Notes under the pieces: generated by a model | What the model saw: the letters and a program-made list of their open reading frames with translations, nothing else | Database searches by the model: none | What the model was told of the DNA's origin: nothing | Made by a program: the position numbers and the translations under genes | Shown here: positions 19,555 to 27,081 of the stretch, piece by piece | Layout: each line of letters opens with the position of its first letter | Numbering within the stretch: position 1 is the first letter of the stretch | Source: Gammaproteobacteria bacterium | GTDB lineage: Bacteria > Pseudomonadota > Gammaproteobacteria > CAIRSR01 | Direction of reading: 5' to 3' | NCBI GenBank assembly: GCA_963575715.1 | Contig: CAUYTW010000044.1 | Location: 1-42,003 of the forward strand | DNA: 42,003 bases

Positions 19555-20511
19555 TTATCGAATCTGCATAAAATCATTGACAGTCTGTGGTAGTATGCGC
19601 GCCACAGCAGTGCCTAAACGTTCAAGCACATGATCTAAAAAATTACTGCGACGAGTATAATCTTCAATAGTATTTGTTTTGAATACCTCACGAGCTACGA
19701 ATCCTGCAGAACCTAGCTCATCCACGAGTCCCAGGGATTTGGCTTGTTCGCCAGTCCAGACTAAACCGCTGAATAAATTTGGATCATCCTTAATTCGATC
19801 ACCACGCCCCTGTTTGACCATAGTAATGAATTGGCCGTGAATTTCGGAGAGGACGTCTTTGAGATGGGAAACTTCATCAGGGCGTTCAGGCAAAAATGGA
19901 TCTAAGAAACCCTTATGCTCGCCAGCGGTAAGTAGGCGGCGCTCAATTCCCAGTTTTCGTAACGCTTCGACGAAACCAAAGGAATCCATGCGTACCCCAA
20001 TTGATCCAATGATGCTGGCTTTGTCGGCATAAATTTTTTGAGTAGCCACCGCAATGTAGTAACCCCCAGAAGCGCAAATATCACTTACCACAGCGTAGAC
20101 CAGAGTACGAGGATACTTTTTTCTCAAGCGCCAGATCTCGTCATTGATATAGCCGGCTTGAACTGGGCTACCTCCAGGGCTATTTATGCGTATGATAACT
20201 CCCGCAGCATTGTCATCCTCGAAGGCCGCACGTAGCCCGGCAGTAATATCATCGGCGTTGGCGTCGGCACCATCGGAAATGATGCCATTAATTTCTACTA
20301 ATGCGGTGTACTTGCCGTCATTAAAATGAAAACTTACATTATCCATCCACAAATAAATACCAAGTAAAGTAAATAAATAGATAAAAAGCAAACTTTTGAA
20401 AAAGATGCTCCAGCGTCGTGAACGACGCTGTTCATCAATAGCGGCGAATGCGAGACGATTGATCGTGTCTCGCTCCCAGTTTGGATTCACAGGAATAGTT
20501 TCTTGAGTCAT
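19555..20511 (-). CDS. sppA: Signal peptide peptidase SppA, short form
   Basis: Membrane serine protease of family S49 that degrades cleaved signal peptides. It is the short (318 aa) single-domain type with one N-terminal membrane helix (about 37-56). The Ser/Lys dyad is likely Ser148 (CASGGYYIA) and Lys200 (AGEHKGF), positions close to Ser147/Lys199 of the Bacillus enzyme. INSPGGSPVQAG forms the oxyanion region. The start ATGACTCAA lies directly after the right end of repeat copy D. Confidence 0.92.
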   Translation of the reverse strand: MTQETIPVNPNWERDTINRLAFAAIDEQRRSRRWSIFFKSLLFIYLFTLLGIYLWMDNVSFHFNDGKYTALVEINGIISDGADANADDITAGLRAAFEDDNAAGVIIRINSPGGSPVQAGYINDEIWRLRKKYPRTLVYAVVSDICASGGYYIAVATQKIYADKASIIGSIGVRMDSFGFVEALRKLGIERRLLTAGEHKGFLDPFLPERPDEVSHLKDVLSEIHGQFITMVKQGRGDRIKDDPNLFSGLVWTGEQAKSLGLVDELGSAGFVAREVFKTNTIEDYTRRSNFLDHVLERLGTAVARILPQTVNDFMQIR

Positions 20512-20729
20512 CCAGCATTTACGGTGCGAAAATTCCCGGCTTCAACCATGGAAAGGAAGCGCCGTCCTCCTCTTTATTTGACGTTGGAGTGAAAATTTGA
20601 AAATACTAATGTACCGTGAGTTCCAGGGAATCTAAAGTCTGTAGAGAAGGGTCGTGAGATCTTGAGGAGTGACCGGCTGCGGCGCAAACCGTGTAAGACT
20701 CCCCCGCTAAGGGGAGTTTTACTGGCGAT
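20512..20729 (-). mobile_element. Structured repeat copy D (degenerate, upstream of sppA)
   Basis: Degenerate copy read on the minus strand. The right end (minus reading of 20512-20575, containing GCGCTTCCTTTCCATGG and GCCGGGAA) matches the right ends of copies B2 and C and stops against ATGACT, the sppA start. At the other end is a perfect ACTCCCC/GGGGAGT hairpin (20699-20720 area), which on the plus strand is followed by TTTTA and could act as a terminator. The middle is poorly conserved, so boundaries are approximate. Confidence 0.45.
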
Positions 20730-20731
20730 AA

Positions 20732-20944
20732 TCAGGCCATTTCCTTGTACTGCCTCAATGAAGTAGGAACCGAACTTTGTTTATCATCAGATAAATGGGT
20801 CAGTTTCGGATAACGGTGATTTATCGTTTGCCCATACTGTTTACGGTATTTCTGAACCGAGCGTTTATAGCGGAGGATGTTTACCGCCGCGACGTGCTCC
20901 TCCATGAATACGCCCTTGGGCAATGGGCAGTGAATGACTTCCAT
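20732..20944 (-). pseudogene. Possible C-terminal remnant of an IscB-like protein
   Basis: A minus-strand frame starting mid-protein and ending in TGA at 20732-20734, ten or so bases before copy D. The product contains PLPKGVFMEEHV, then NILRYKR, then YGQTINHRYPKLTHLSDD. The spacing PKG, HV, G-x-I-x-HRY, L, D resembles the C-terminal domain of IscB (PKGKYAGTHVGRV, then ISHRYC, then RADGY). It overlaps the helicase tail in another frame; the last 28 or so helicase residues look unlike a usual tail. This is a tentative match made by eye, so it could be chance. Confidence 0.35.
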
Positions 20945-22175
20945 GCATTTCCTGTGGCCGATGTCCACGTCCATTGGGACGCCGATTACCATCACGTCGA
21001 GCGGATGCCCCCTTTCCTCCTCCACGCCGTGGTTCGTTATGGAGAGGCTCAAGACCGGGAATTACTTCACGAGTCAACCGTGCACCAGTGAGACGTTCAA
21101 TCCCGGCCAACCTTACCCAGTCTCCCGGACCAACTAGAGAAATAGCAGTTCCCATCGCTCCAGCACGCCCGGTACGGCCAATACGGTGAATATAGTCCTC
21201 TGCTACCATAGGTAGGTCGTAATTAATGACATGACTTAATGTGCGAATGTCTAGGCCACGTGAGGCGACATCAGTGGCTACCAGCAAACGCAGGCGTTGC
21301 GCTCTCATCCGTTCCATGATTCGGTTGCGGTCGCGTTGCGAGAGATCTCCATGCAGGGCTGCGGTCGCATGTCCACGCGCTGCAAGCGTCTGGGCAAGAC
21401 GATCGGCGTCGCGTTTAGTGGCGGTAAAGATCAATGCCTGAGTAAGTTCTTCGCGGGCAATCCAGTGATCCAGCAAGCGTTCCTTATGGGCGAGGTCATC
21501 TGCTTGGTGAACACATTGTTCAATCGCGGCGTGACGATCAATCACCGTGCTCAATCGTGCCTCGACAGGGTTACGCAAAAGATCGGCCGCGATGGCCATG
21601 ACCCGCTTTTCAAGCGTCGCGGAAAACAATAGCGTCTGACGGGTAACGGGTGTCGCAGCGGCGATGGTTCGCACTGCGTCAACGAAACCTAGATCCAACA
21701 TCCGATCCGCTTCATCCAGAACTAGGATTTCTACCCGTGATAGATCAATCTTTCGATTATCCATGTGATCCATTAACCGTCCCGGAGTGGCGACCAGCAA
21801 GTCCAATGGGCGCTCTAACATGCGCAATTGCGGCGGGTAGGGAACGCCCCCAACCACCGTGGCACTGCGTAACCGTAAGAATTGTCCCAGGTTTCGGATC
21901 GATTCCGTCACCTGATTCGCCAATTCACGGGTAGGTGTGAGCACGAGCACTCGCGGTCCACGTCCGCGAGTCAATGCCGGTTGAGTGAGGCGTTGCAGGG
22001 CGGGAAGCACAAAAGCGGCGGTTTTGCCGGTGCCGGTCTGCGCTGAGGCGAGGAGATCAGAGCCGGCGAGGACAGCAGGAATCGCAGCGAGTTGGATATC
22101 GGTAGGAGCCGCGTAGTTGCATGCCTTGATGGCGCGTAGTAGCGCCTCGTTGAGGTTAAGTTGCTCAAAAGACAC
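20865..22175 (-). CDS. DEAD-box RNA helicase, RhlE-like
   Basis: ATP-dependent RNA helicase of the RhlE group (436 aa from the start chosen). Motifs: Q motif region TDIQLAAIPAVLAG, motif I ASAQTGTGKT, Ia PTRELA, II VLDEADRMLD, III SAT, IV FTATKRDAD, V ATDVASRGLD, VI HRIGRTGR. A basic Gly/Arg tail follows (RRGGGKGASARRDG and onwards). I use GTG 22175 (VSFEQLNL), which has AGGG about nine bases upstream; the open frame also has a TTG at 22226. The final residues (after about RPNGRGHRPQ) are probably read from inserted mobile DNA. Confidence 0.9.
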   Translation of the reverse strand: MSFEQLNLNEALLRAIKACNYAAPTDIQLAAIPAVLAGSDLLASAQTGTGKTAAFVLPALQRLTQPALTRGRGPRVLVLTPTRELANQVTESIRNLGQFLRLRSATVVGGVPYPPQLRMLERPLDLLVATPGRLMDHMDNRKIDLSRVEILVLDEADRMLDLGFVDAVRTIAAATPVTRQTLLFSATLEKRVMAIAADLLRNPVEARLSTVIDRHAAIEQCVHQADDLAHKERLLDHWIAREELTQALIFTATKRDADRLAQTLAARGHATAALHGDLSQRDRNRIMERMRAQRLRLLVATDVASRGLDIRTLSHVINYDLPMVAEDYIHRIGRTGRAGAMGTAISLVGPGDWVRLAGIERLTGARLTREVIPGLEPLHNEPRRGGGKGASARRDGNRRPNGRGHRPQEMHGSHSLPIAQGRIHGGARRGGKHPPL

Positions 22176-22226
22176 AAAAAAATCCCTGCCCACCTCGTTT
22201 AGGTAGCGAGACAGGCGGTAGAACAA

Positions 22227-22616
22227 AAAATTAAGGGCGGGACCGAATAATCAGCGCCGCTTCCTAGTGGGTCCCAGGATCCTTCCCATGGAATGGAATC
22301 GCCAACCGGAATGACACTGTTACGAAGAGGGCCAGCGAAGAACCAGTCACTTTACACATCTTGCGTTCATCGCGCCAGTCGGGATAGCGGAGAAAGCTTG
22401 CAAGCACCATAATTGAGATCTGCTTGATTCTAAAAATTTAGACATTGAAACTCACCATGGATGGTGAGCGACCGCGCTGAGGTAAGCCATTGCGTCGCCC
22501 GGCTTAGTTATTTTTCGGTATCTAAGCATTCAGGGCGGACTCCAAAATACCAATAACAACCACGTTAAGAACCTTTTCGATTATTCTGGATTGATGGGTT
22601 TTTACGCCGAAAATCT
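22227..22616. other. Intergenic region; possible diverged repeat copy before waaF
   Basis: No gene is seen in these 390 bp between the divergent helicase and waaF. The last 27 bases (GGGTTTTTACGCCGAAAATCT, interrupted, then ATGA) resemble the right end of copy G (GGGTTTTCCACGCCGAGAATTT, interrupted, then ATGA), so a diverged repeat of the G/H type may precede waaF. A near-perfect palindrome CTCACCATGGATGGTGAG lies at 22451-22468 and could be a hairpin or operator. Confidence 0.35.
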
Positions 22617-23630
22617 ATGAATGCCAATCACATATTGATAATTGCGCCCGCCTGGATCGGAGATTTCATCATGGCCCAAAGTCTATTTCAGGTATTACGG
22701 GAACGTAATCCGAAAACGGTCATTGATATCGTCGCCCCTGCCTGGACCGTGCCATTGGCGGCGCGCATGCCTGATGTTGGCGAGGCGTTCCCGTTACTCA
22801 TTCAACATGGCAAATTGGCGCTGGCGACCCGCTGGCGGCTTGGTCGGACATTGCGCGAACGGCATTATCAACAGGCGATTGTGTTGCCGCGCTCATTCAA
22901 GGCCGCCTTGGTACCCTTTGTCGCTCGGGCAACGCGACGTACCGGTTATCTGGGAGAGATGCGTTGGGGACTGCTCAACGATATCCGTTCAGGGATTGCA
23001 GAACGTACGGTGGATCGCTTCGTTGCCCTTGGCATGGAGCCTGGCGTGGTCTTGCCTGATCCATTGCCACTGCCGCGCTTGACGGCGGACAGGGATGCCG
23101 CCGTCGCAGTTCTCGCCAGACTCAGCATCGCTCCGCCAACGAAACCCGTGCTGGTACTATGCCCAGGAGCAGAATATGGACCTGCCAAGCGTTGGCCCGT
23201 CACCCATTTCGCGGCGGTCGCCCACAAGGCGACCGTCAGCGGCTGGCAAGTGTGGCTGTTCGGTTCCAATCATGACGCGACGCTCACCACCGAGATCCAG
23301 CAGCTCTCGGGAAAAGTCACTGTTGACTTCGCTGGACGCTTGTCCCTTGTGGAAGCTATCGATCTTTTATCGCTGGCCAGTGCCGTAGTCACGAATGATT
23401 CCGGCCTGATGCACATGGCAGCGGCCTTGGACCGTCCACTCGTGGCACTGTTTGGCTCTTCCGACCCGCGCCATACTCCACCATTGAGCGCGCACGCGAC
23501 CATCTTGCATCGCCGCCTACCATGCTCGCCATGTCTCCGCCGCGTTTGTCCACGAAGCCATATGAAATGTCTCCAGGGATTAACACCCTGTGATGTACTT
23601 TCCGCGCTTCCACAGATACCTAGGGCTTAA
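22617..23630 (+). CDS. waaF: ADP-heptose:LPS heptosyltransferase II
   Basis: Glycosyltransferase (family 9, 337 aa) adding the second heptose to the lipopolysaccharide inner core at the cytoplasmic face of the inner membrane. Signatures: N-terminal ILIIAPAWIGDFIMAQSLF, the middle LVLCPGAEYGPAKRWP, and the donor-binding TNDSGLMHMAAALDRPLVALFGSSDPRHTPP. The Cys-rich end CSPCLRRVCPRSHMKCL is usual for WaaF. It starts at ATGAATGCC (22617). It converges with prfA, whose stop is 8 bp away. Confidence 0.93.
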   Translation: MNANHILIIAPAWIGDFIMAQSLFQVLRERNPKTVIDIVAPAWTVPLAARMPDVGEAFPLLIQHGKLALATRWRLGRTLRERHYQQAIVLPRSFKAALVPFVARATRRTGYLGEMRWGLLNDIRSGIAERTVDRFVALGMEPGVVLPDPLPLPRLTADRDAAVAVLARLSIAPPTKPVLVLCPGAEYGPAKRWPVTHFAAVAHKATVSGWQVWLFGSNHDATLTTEIQQLSGKVTVDFAGRLSLVEAIDLLSLASAVVTNDSGLMHMAAALDRPLVALFGSSDPRHTPPLSAHATILHRRLPCSPCLRRVCPRSHMKCLQGLTPCDVLSALPQIPRA

Positions 23631-23637
23631 ACCATTT

Positions 23638-24726
23638 TCACGGGTTATCTGCGAGGGCCGCGAGCTGATCAGCCTGATATTCCTGGATTAATGGTTCTAT
23701 CATTAGGTCAAGATTACCATCCATCAAGCCATCCAAACGGTAAAGCGTCAGGTTGACACGGTGGTCGGTGATTCGATTCTGGGGATAATTGTAGGTACGG
23801 ATTTTTTCCGAGCGATCACCGCTACCCACCAACAAACGGCGGGTCGTGGACTGTTCCGATTGACGACGTTCCTGCTCGGCGCTGAGTAATTTAGCTTGCA
23901 AGACCGACATGGCGCGCGCGCGGTTCTTATGCTGCGAGCGTTCTTCTTGACATTCGACCACAATGCCACTGGGCAAGTGAGTGATGCGGATCGCTGATTC
24001 GGTTTTGTTGACATGCTGCCCACCCGCCCCGCTGGAGCGGAAGGTATCCACCTTGAGGTCGGCGGAATTGATGGATATTTCCTCAATGGCGTCCAACTCC
24101 GGCATCACCGCCACGGTGCAGGCCGAAGTATGAATTCGGCCTTGAGCCTCGGTAGCCGGGACACGCTGTACCCGGTGTGCTCCCGATTCAAATTTGAGCC
24201 GGGAATAGGCCCCCTGTCCCACGACCCTGGTAATCACCTCTTTGTAGCCGCCAGCTTCTCCGATGCTTGCGCTTAACATTTCAACTTGCCAACCCCTGCC
24301 TTCCGCGTAGCGACCATACATCCGCAACAAATCCCCAGCAAACAAGGCAGCCTCGTTGCCACCGGTTCCCGCACGAATTTCGAGGAATAAGTTGGCGTCG
24401 TCGTGGGGATCGCGTGGTAGCATCAAGAGTTGTAACTCTTTCTCCAACATGAGAATTCGTTCTTTAATGGCGACTAATTCATCTACAGCCAAAGAACGCA
24501 AATCAGGATCATCGTCCCGCAGCCATGATTGCGTCGCCTCCTGGTCGCTCCAAGCGGCGCGTAATCGTGAGTGAGTTTCCACGATTGGCTCAAGCTGGGC
24601 ATACTCCATGGACAAGGCACGGAAACGTTCCAGATTGGAAATACTCTCTGGATCGGCAAGCAGGGCCGCGAGTTCCTCGCGGCGTTCGCTTAAATTATCA
24701 AGTTTATTATGAATGGAAGGGTTCAC
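23638..24726 (-). CDS. prfA: Peptide chain release factor 1
   Basis: Class I release factor (362 aa) that reads UAA and UAG and triggers peptide release. The codon-recognition tripeptide is PAT (190-192) and the catalytic GGQ is at 235-237 ([14 protein letters not shown]), whose Gln is normally methylated by PrmC. The start is GTG 24726. The usual neighbours hemA and prmC are absent, so the gene stands alone. Confidence 0.96.
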   Translation of the reverse strand: MNPSIHNKLDNLSERREELAALLADPESISNLERFRALSMEYAQLEPIVETHSRLRAAWSDQEATQSWLRDDDPDLRSLAVDELVAIKERILMLEKELQLLMLPRDPHDDANLFLEIRAGTGGNEAALFAGDLLRMYGRYAEGRGWQVEMLSASIGEAGGYKEVITRVVGQGAYSRLKFESGAHRVQRVPATEAQGRIHTSACTVAVMPELDAIEEISINSADLKVDTFRSSGAGGQHVNKTESAIRITHLPSGIVVECQEERSQHKNRARAMSVLQAKLLSAEQERRQSEQSTTRRLLVGSGDRSEKIRTYNYPQNRITDHRVNLTLYRLDGLMDGNLDLMIEPLIQEYQADQLAALADNP

Positions 24727-24827
24727 GAGGTTGGGTGCGAGTAGTTGATAGGTGGTTAGTGTTTGTAGCCGGGGTATCCAAAATAATGGCTATCATTGCC
24801 AGATCTATTGCCGGAGTTTTCCATTTT

Positions 24828-25682
24828 ATGAAACGGCTGGCACAATGGAAGAATAACAATCCCATTGAGTGTCATGAGTTGAAAATTTCTACCTGGAATG
24901 TGAACTCTCTACGGGTACGGCTGCCTCAGGTGGTGGACTGGATCGCATTAGAGCGCCCCAACCTGCTGGCCTTGCAGGAAACCAAGCTGCCAGATTCCGC
25001 TTTTCCGGATGCGGAGTTGGTGGCACTGGGCTACCATTCAATCCATAGTGGCCAGCCTACCTATAATGGGGTAGCCTTATTGAGTCTCGCCCCGCCAACG
25101 GAAGTTCAGATCGGCATACCGGGTTGGGATGACCCCCAACGCCGTCTCTTGGCTGCCAGCTACGCAGCACCCAATTTACCGCATGGAAAGTTGCGAATAG
25201 TCAACCTCTATGCTCCCAATGGCCAGGCAGTTGGTGGTGACAAGTATGCCTATAAACTCGATTGGTTTGTCCGGCTGAACGCCTGGTTAAAAGAAGAATT
25301 AACTATTTATCCCAATATAGCGGTGATGGGTGATTACAACATTGCCCCCGAGGATCGAGACGTTCATGATCCGGTTGCCTGGAAAGGAAATATCGCAGTG
25401 AGCGCCCAAGAACGATCAGCCTTCTATGATCTGTTAGCTTTGGGGTTCACTGATGCTTTTCGGCTCTTTACTCAAAAAGCGCACAGCTTTAGTTGGTGGG
25501 ATTACCGATTCCGTGCCTTTCATCGTAATCGCGGATTACGCATCGACCACATTCTGTTAAGTCACCCGCTTACTGCCTACTGCGCGAGTTGTCATATAGA
25601 CAAGGGTCCACGACACTTATCACGTCCTTCGGACCACACTCCCGTGGTTGCTGAATTGTTTTGTCCTAATACCGCTATTTAA
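24828..25682 (+). CDS. xth: Exodeoxyribonuclease III
   Basis: AP endonuclease and 3'-5' exonuclease of the endonuclease/exonuclease/phosphatase fold, for base excision repair. Motifs in order: STWNVNSLR, LQETKLPD (metal Glu), GDYNIAPEDRDVHDP, RIDHILLS and SDHTPVVAEL (catalytic Asp-His). The start is uncertain: ATG 24828 is used here. ATG 24786 would add 14 codons, and TTG 24879 (LKISTWNV) would give the most typical N-terminus and a 267-aa protein. The open frame further upstream overlaps prfA antisense and is not coding. Confidence 0.88.
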   Translation: MKRLAQWKNNNPIECHELKISTWNVNSLRVRLPQVVDWIALERPNLLALQETKLPDSAFPDAELVALGYHSIHSGQPTYNGVALLSLAPPTEVQIGIPGWDDPQRRLLAASYAAPNLPHGKLRIVNLYAPNGQAVGGDKYAYKLDWFVRLNAWLKEELTIYPNIAVMGDYNIAPEDRDVHDPVAWKGNIAVSAQERSAFYDLLALGFTDAFRLFTQKAHSFSWWDYRFRAFHRNRGLRIDHILLSHPLTAYCASCHIDKGPRHLSRPSDHTPVVAELFCPNTAI

Positions 25683-25790
25683 CCAGCCATAACCACATTA
25701 CGGCGAAACTGTATCGTGGAATTACGTATAAACGGTGTAATAGGCACTCAAGGATGCTTACTCAATTTTGGATCCTACGGTTAGCAGTTA

Positions 25791-25879
25791 AACCGGCATT
25801 TTAATATATTTATATCTATATCCCAGCTACCTAGTAATACCTCCCCGCCCTAAAGGGCGAGGTTTCTTCGGAGACACTG
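25791..25879 (+). mobile_element. Structured repeat copy E (right-end fragment, upstream of cysC)
   Basis: Fragment read on the plus strand. It begins with ACCGGCATTTT as in the other copies, then has unrelated A+T-rich sequence. It ends in the right-end hairpin CCGCCC/GGGCGAGG (about 25847-25863), then TTTCTTCGGAGACACTG, then ATGAAAG, the cysC start. GGAG stands six bases before ATG. Confidence 0.65.
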
Positions 25880-26521
25880 ATGAAAGACAATGTTCTGGAT
25901 GAAATAAATAACACCCGCGCCACCAATATCACCTGGCACGAAGGGCATGTGGGACGCGCCCACCGCGAAAATCTTCTCCAGCAACGCGGGGCGACCTTGT
26001 GGTTTACGGGTTTGTCTGGATCAGGCAAAAGCACTACCGCCTTTACTCTAGAGCATCAATTGATCGAACGCGGACACCTGGCCTACGTGCTCGATGGTGA
26101 CAACATTCGTCATGGACTCAATAAAAACCTGGGCTTTTCCGCAGAGGAACGGGCAGAAAATATCCGTCGCATCGGTGAGGTGAGCAGACTTTTTGCGGAT
26201 ACCGGAATTATTTCGATCACCAGTTTTATCTCACCCTACCGTGCCGATCGCGCCATGGTGCGCGCCATGCACCAAGCAGATGGTTTGCCCTTCCTGGAGA
26301 TCCACATGTCGACCTCAATTGAGGTGTGTGAACGACGAGATGTCAAAGGTTTATACAAGAAAGCACGCACGGGGCAGATCAAAAATTTTACCGGAATTGA
26401 TGACCCCTATGAGGCACCCAAGGCTGCTGAGTTTATTATTGATTCGGCGTACATCACGCCTCCAGAGAGCGCGATGTTGATCATCGGAGAACTCGAACGG
26501 CGCGGCATCATTCCCTTGTAA
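25880..26521 (+). CDS. cysC: Adenylylsulfate kinase
   Basis: Phosphorylates adenylylsulfate to PAPS for sulfate assimilation (213 aa). The P-loop is GLSGSGKS (44-51). Other family segments are YVLDGDNIRHGLNKNLGFS and the IGEVSRLFADTGIISITSFISPYR region, and FTGIDDPYEAP. No cysN/cysD or other sulfur genes lie next to it. The start ATG and its Shine-Dalgarno come directly from repeat copy E, and repeat copy F begins 26 bp after the stop, so the gene is bracketed by repeat copies in the same orientation. Confidence 0.94.
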   Translation: MKDNVLDEINNTRATNITWHEGHVGRAHRENLLQQRGATLWFTGLSGSGKSTTAFTLEHQLIERGHLAYVLDGDNIRHGLNKNLGFSAEERAENIRRIGEVSRLFADTGIISITSFISPYRADRAMVRAMHQADGLPFLEIHMSTSIEVCERRDVKGLYKKARTGQIKNFTGIDDPYEAPKAAEFIIDSAYITPPESAMLIIGELERRGIIPL

Positions 26522-26546
26522 AATCGTCGCGTTTCCTAATGCGCTC

Positions 26547-26677
26547 GCCAATCACCCCGCCCTAAAAGGAGGGGCTTGTGAAAACAAGTCCGAGATTGGC
26601 CAGCGTTTTTACCGGACGGTTGTAAAACCGTCTCCTTTCCTCCTCGCCCTGAAGGGCGAGGAGGAAAGGAGACACTG
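26547..26677 (+). mobile_element. Structured repeat copy F (internally deleted, both ends kept)
   Basis: A 131-bp copy on the plus strand. The left end is CCAATCACCCCGCCC with its hairpin and CTTGTGAAAACAAG. The right end has GACGGTT/AACCGTC with GTAA loop (26615-26632), hairpin CTCGCCCT/AGGGCGAG, then GGAGACACTG and ATGA. About 260 bp of the middle is gone. Here the ATGA does not start a recognisable plus-strand gene; it is the 3' end of the decayed paralogue on the other strand. Confidence 0.68.
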
Positions 26678-27040
26678 ATGATTTTTCCTTGAACGACTCC
26701 ATGGATGGAGGACGACCCCGAAAGCTAGGTGGGGTAGCCGAGGAGGACAGAGCGCCACGGCGTTGTAATCGGTTGTGTAGCCGTTGAATTAGCGATATTC
26801 TCAAACTTTGGCTAGGGTATGCGGTTCTGTAAAGAAGACCCGGAAGAACAAGTAAAACTCGCTGGGCACGTCGACGAAAACCAAGTCGCTACGGGCGGTA
26901 GGCCCGAACGTTATGCGCGTGGAGCGGCACAAGCCACCGAGGGTCGGCTCAATTAAGTCGAGTCGATTGCCTCGGGCCGCCAAGAAGCGCGAATTTTCCG
27001 CACTGATGATCTGACGATGGACCGAAACGAAATCAGTCAC
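26678..27040 (-). pseudogene. Decayed paralogue of the small gene at 38565-38927
   Basis: The minus-strand reading begins with GTG at 27040 and GGAGTTTCGCC upstream, the same as at 38554-38565. It shares TDFxSVHxxxISxENSRF, then LGGLxRSTRITxGPTARS, then near its end GRPPSxESFxE. The 38-kb copy is one frame. Here a stop interrupts it near 26801 and the rest lies in another frame, and the 3' end meets repeat copy F. Some blocks are nearly identical in DNA, for example CGCTCCACGCGCATAACGT. It diverges from secA, whose start is 41 bp away. Confidence 0.6.
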
Positions 27041-27081
27041 GGCGAAACTCCACGTTATTTAACTTCTATGAAGATTCCAAC

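Noticed and set aside
22176-22226. TTG start of the helicase at 22226
   Set aside because: It lacks a ribosome site; GTG 22175 has one and gives the usual SFEQL N-terminus.
24525-24785. Long N-terminal extension of the exonuclease III frame
   Set aside because: It overlaps prfA on the opposite strand and has no counterpart in the family.
26562-26804. Separate gene on the minus strand before secA
   Set aside because: Its only conserved part (GRPPSMESF) is the out-of-frame tail of the decayed paralogue; the rest is repeat copy F.
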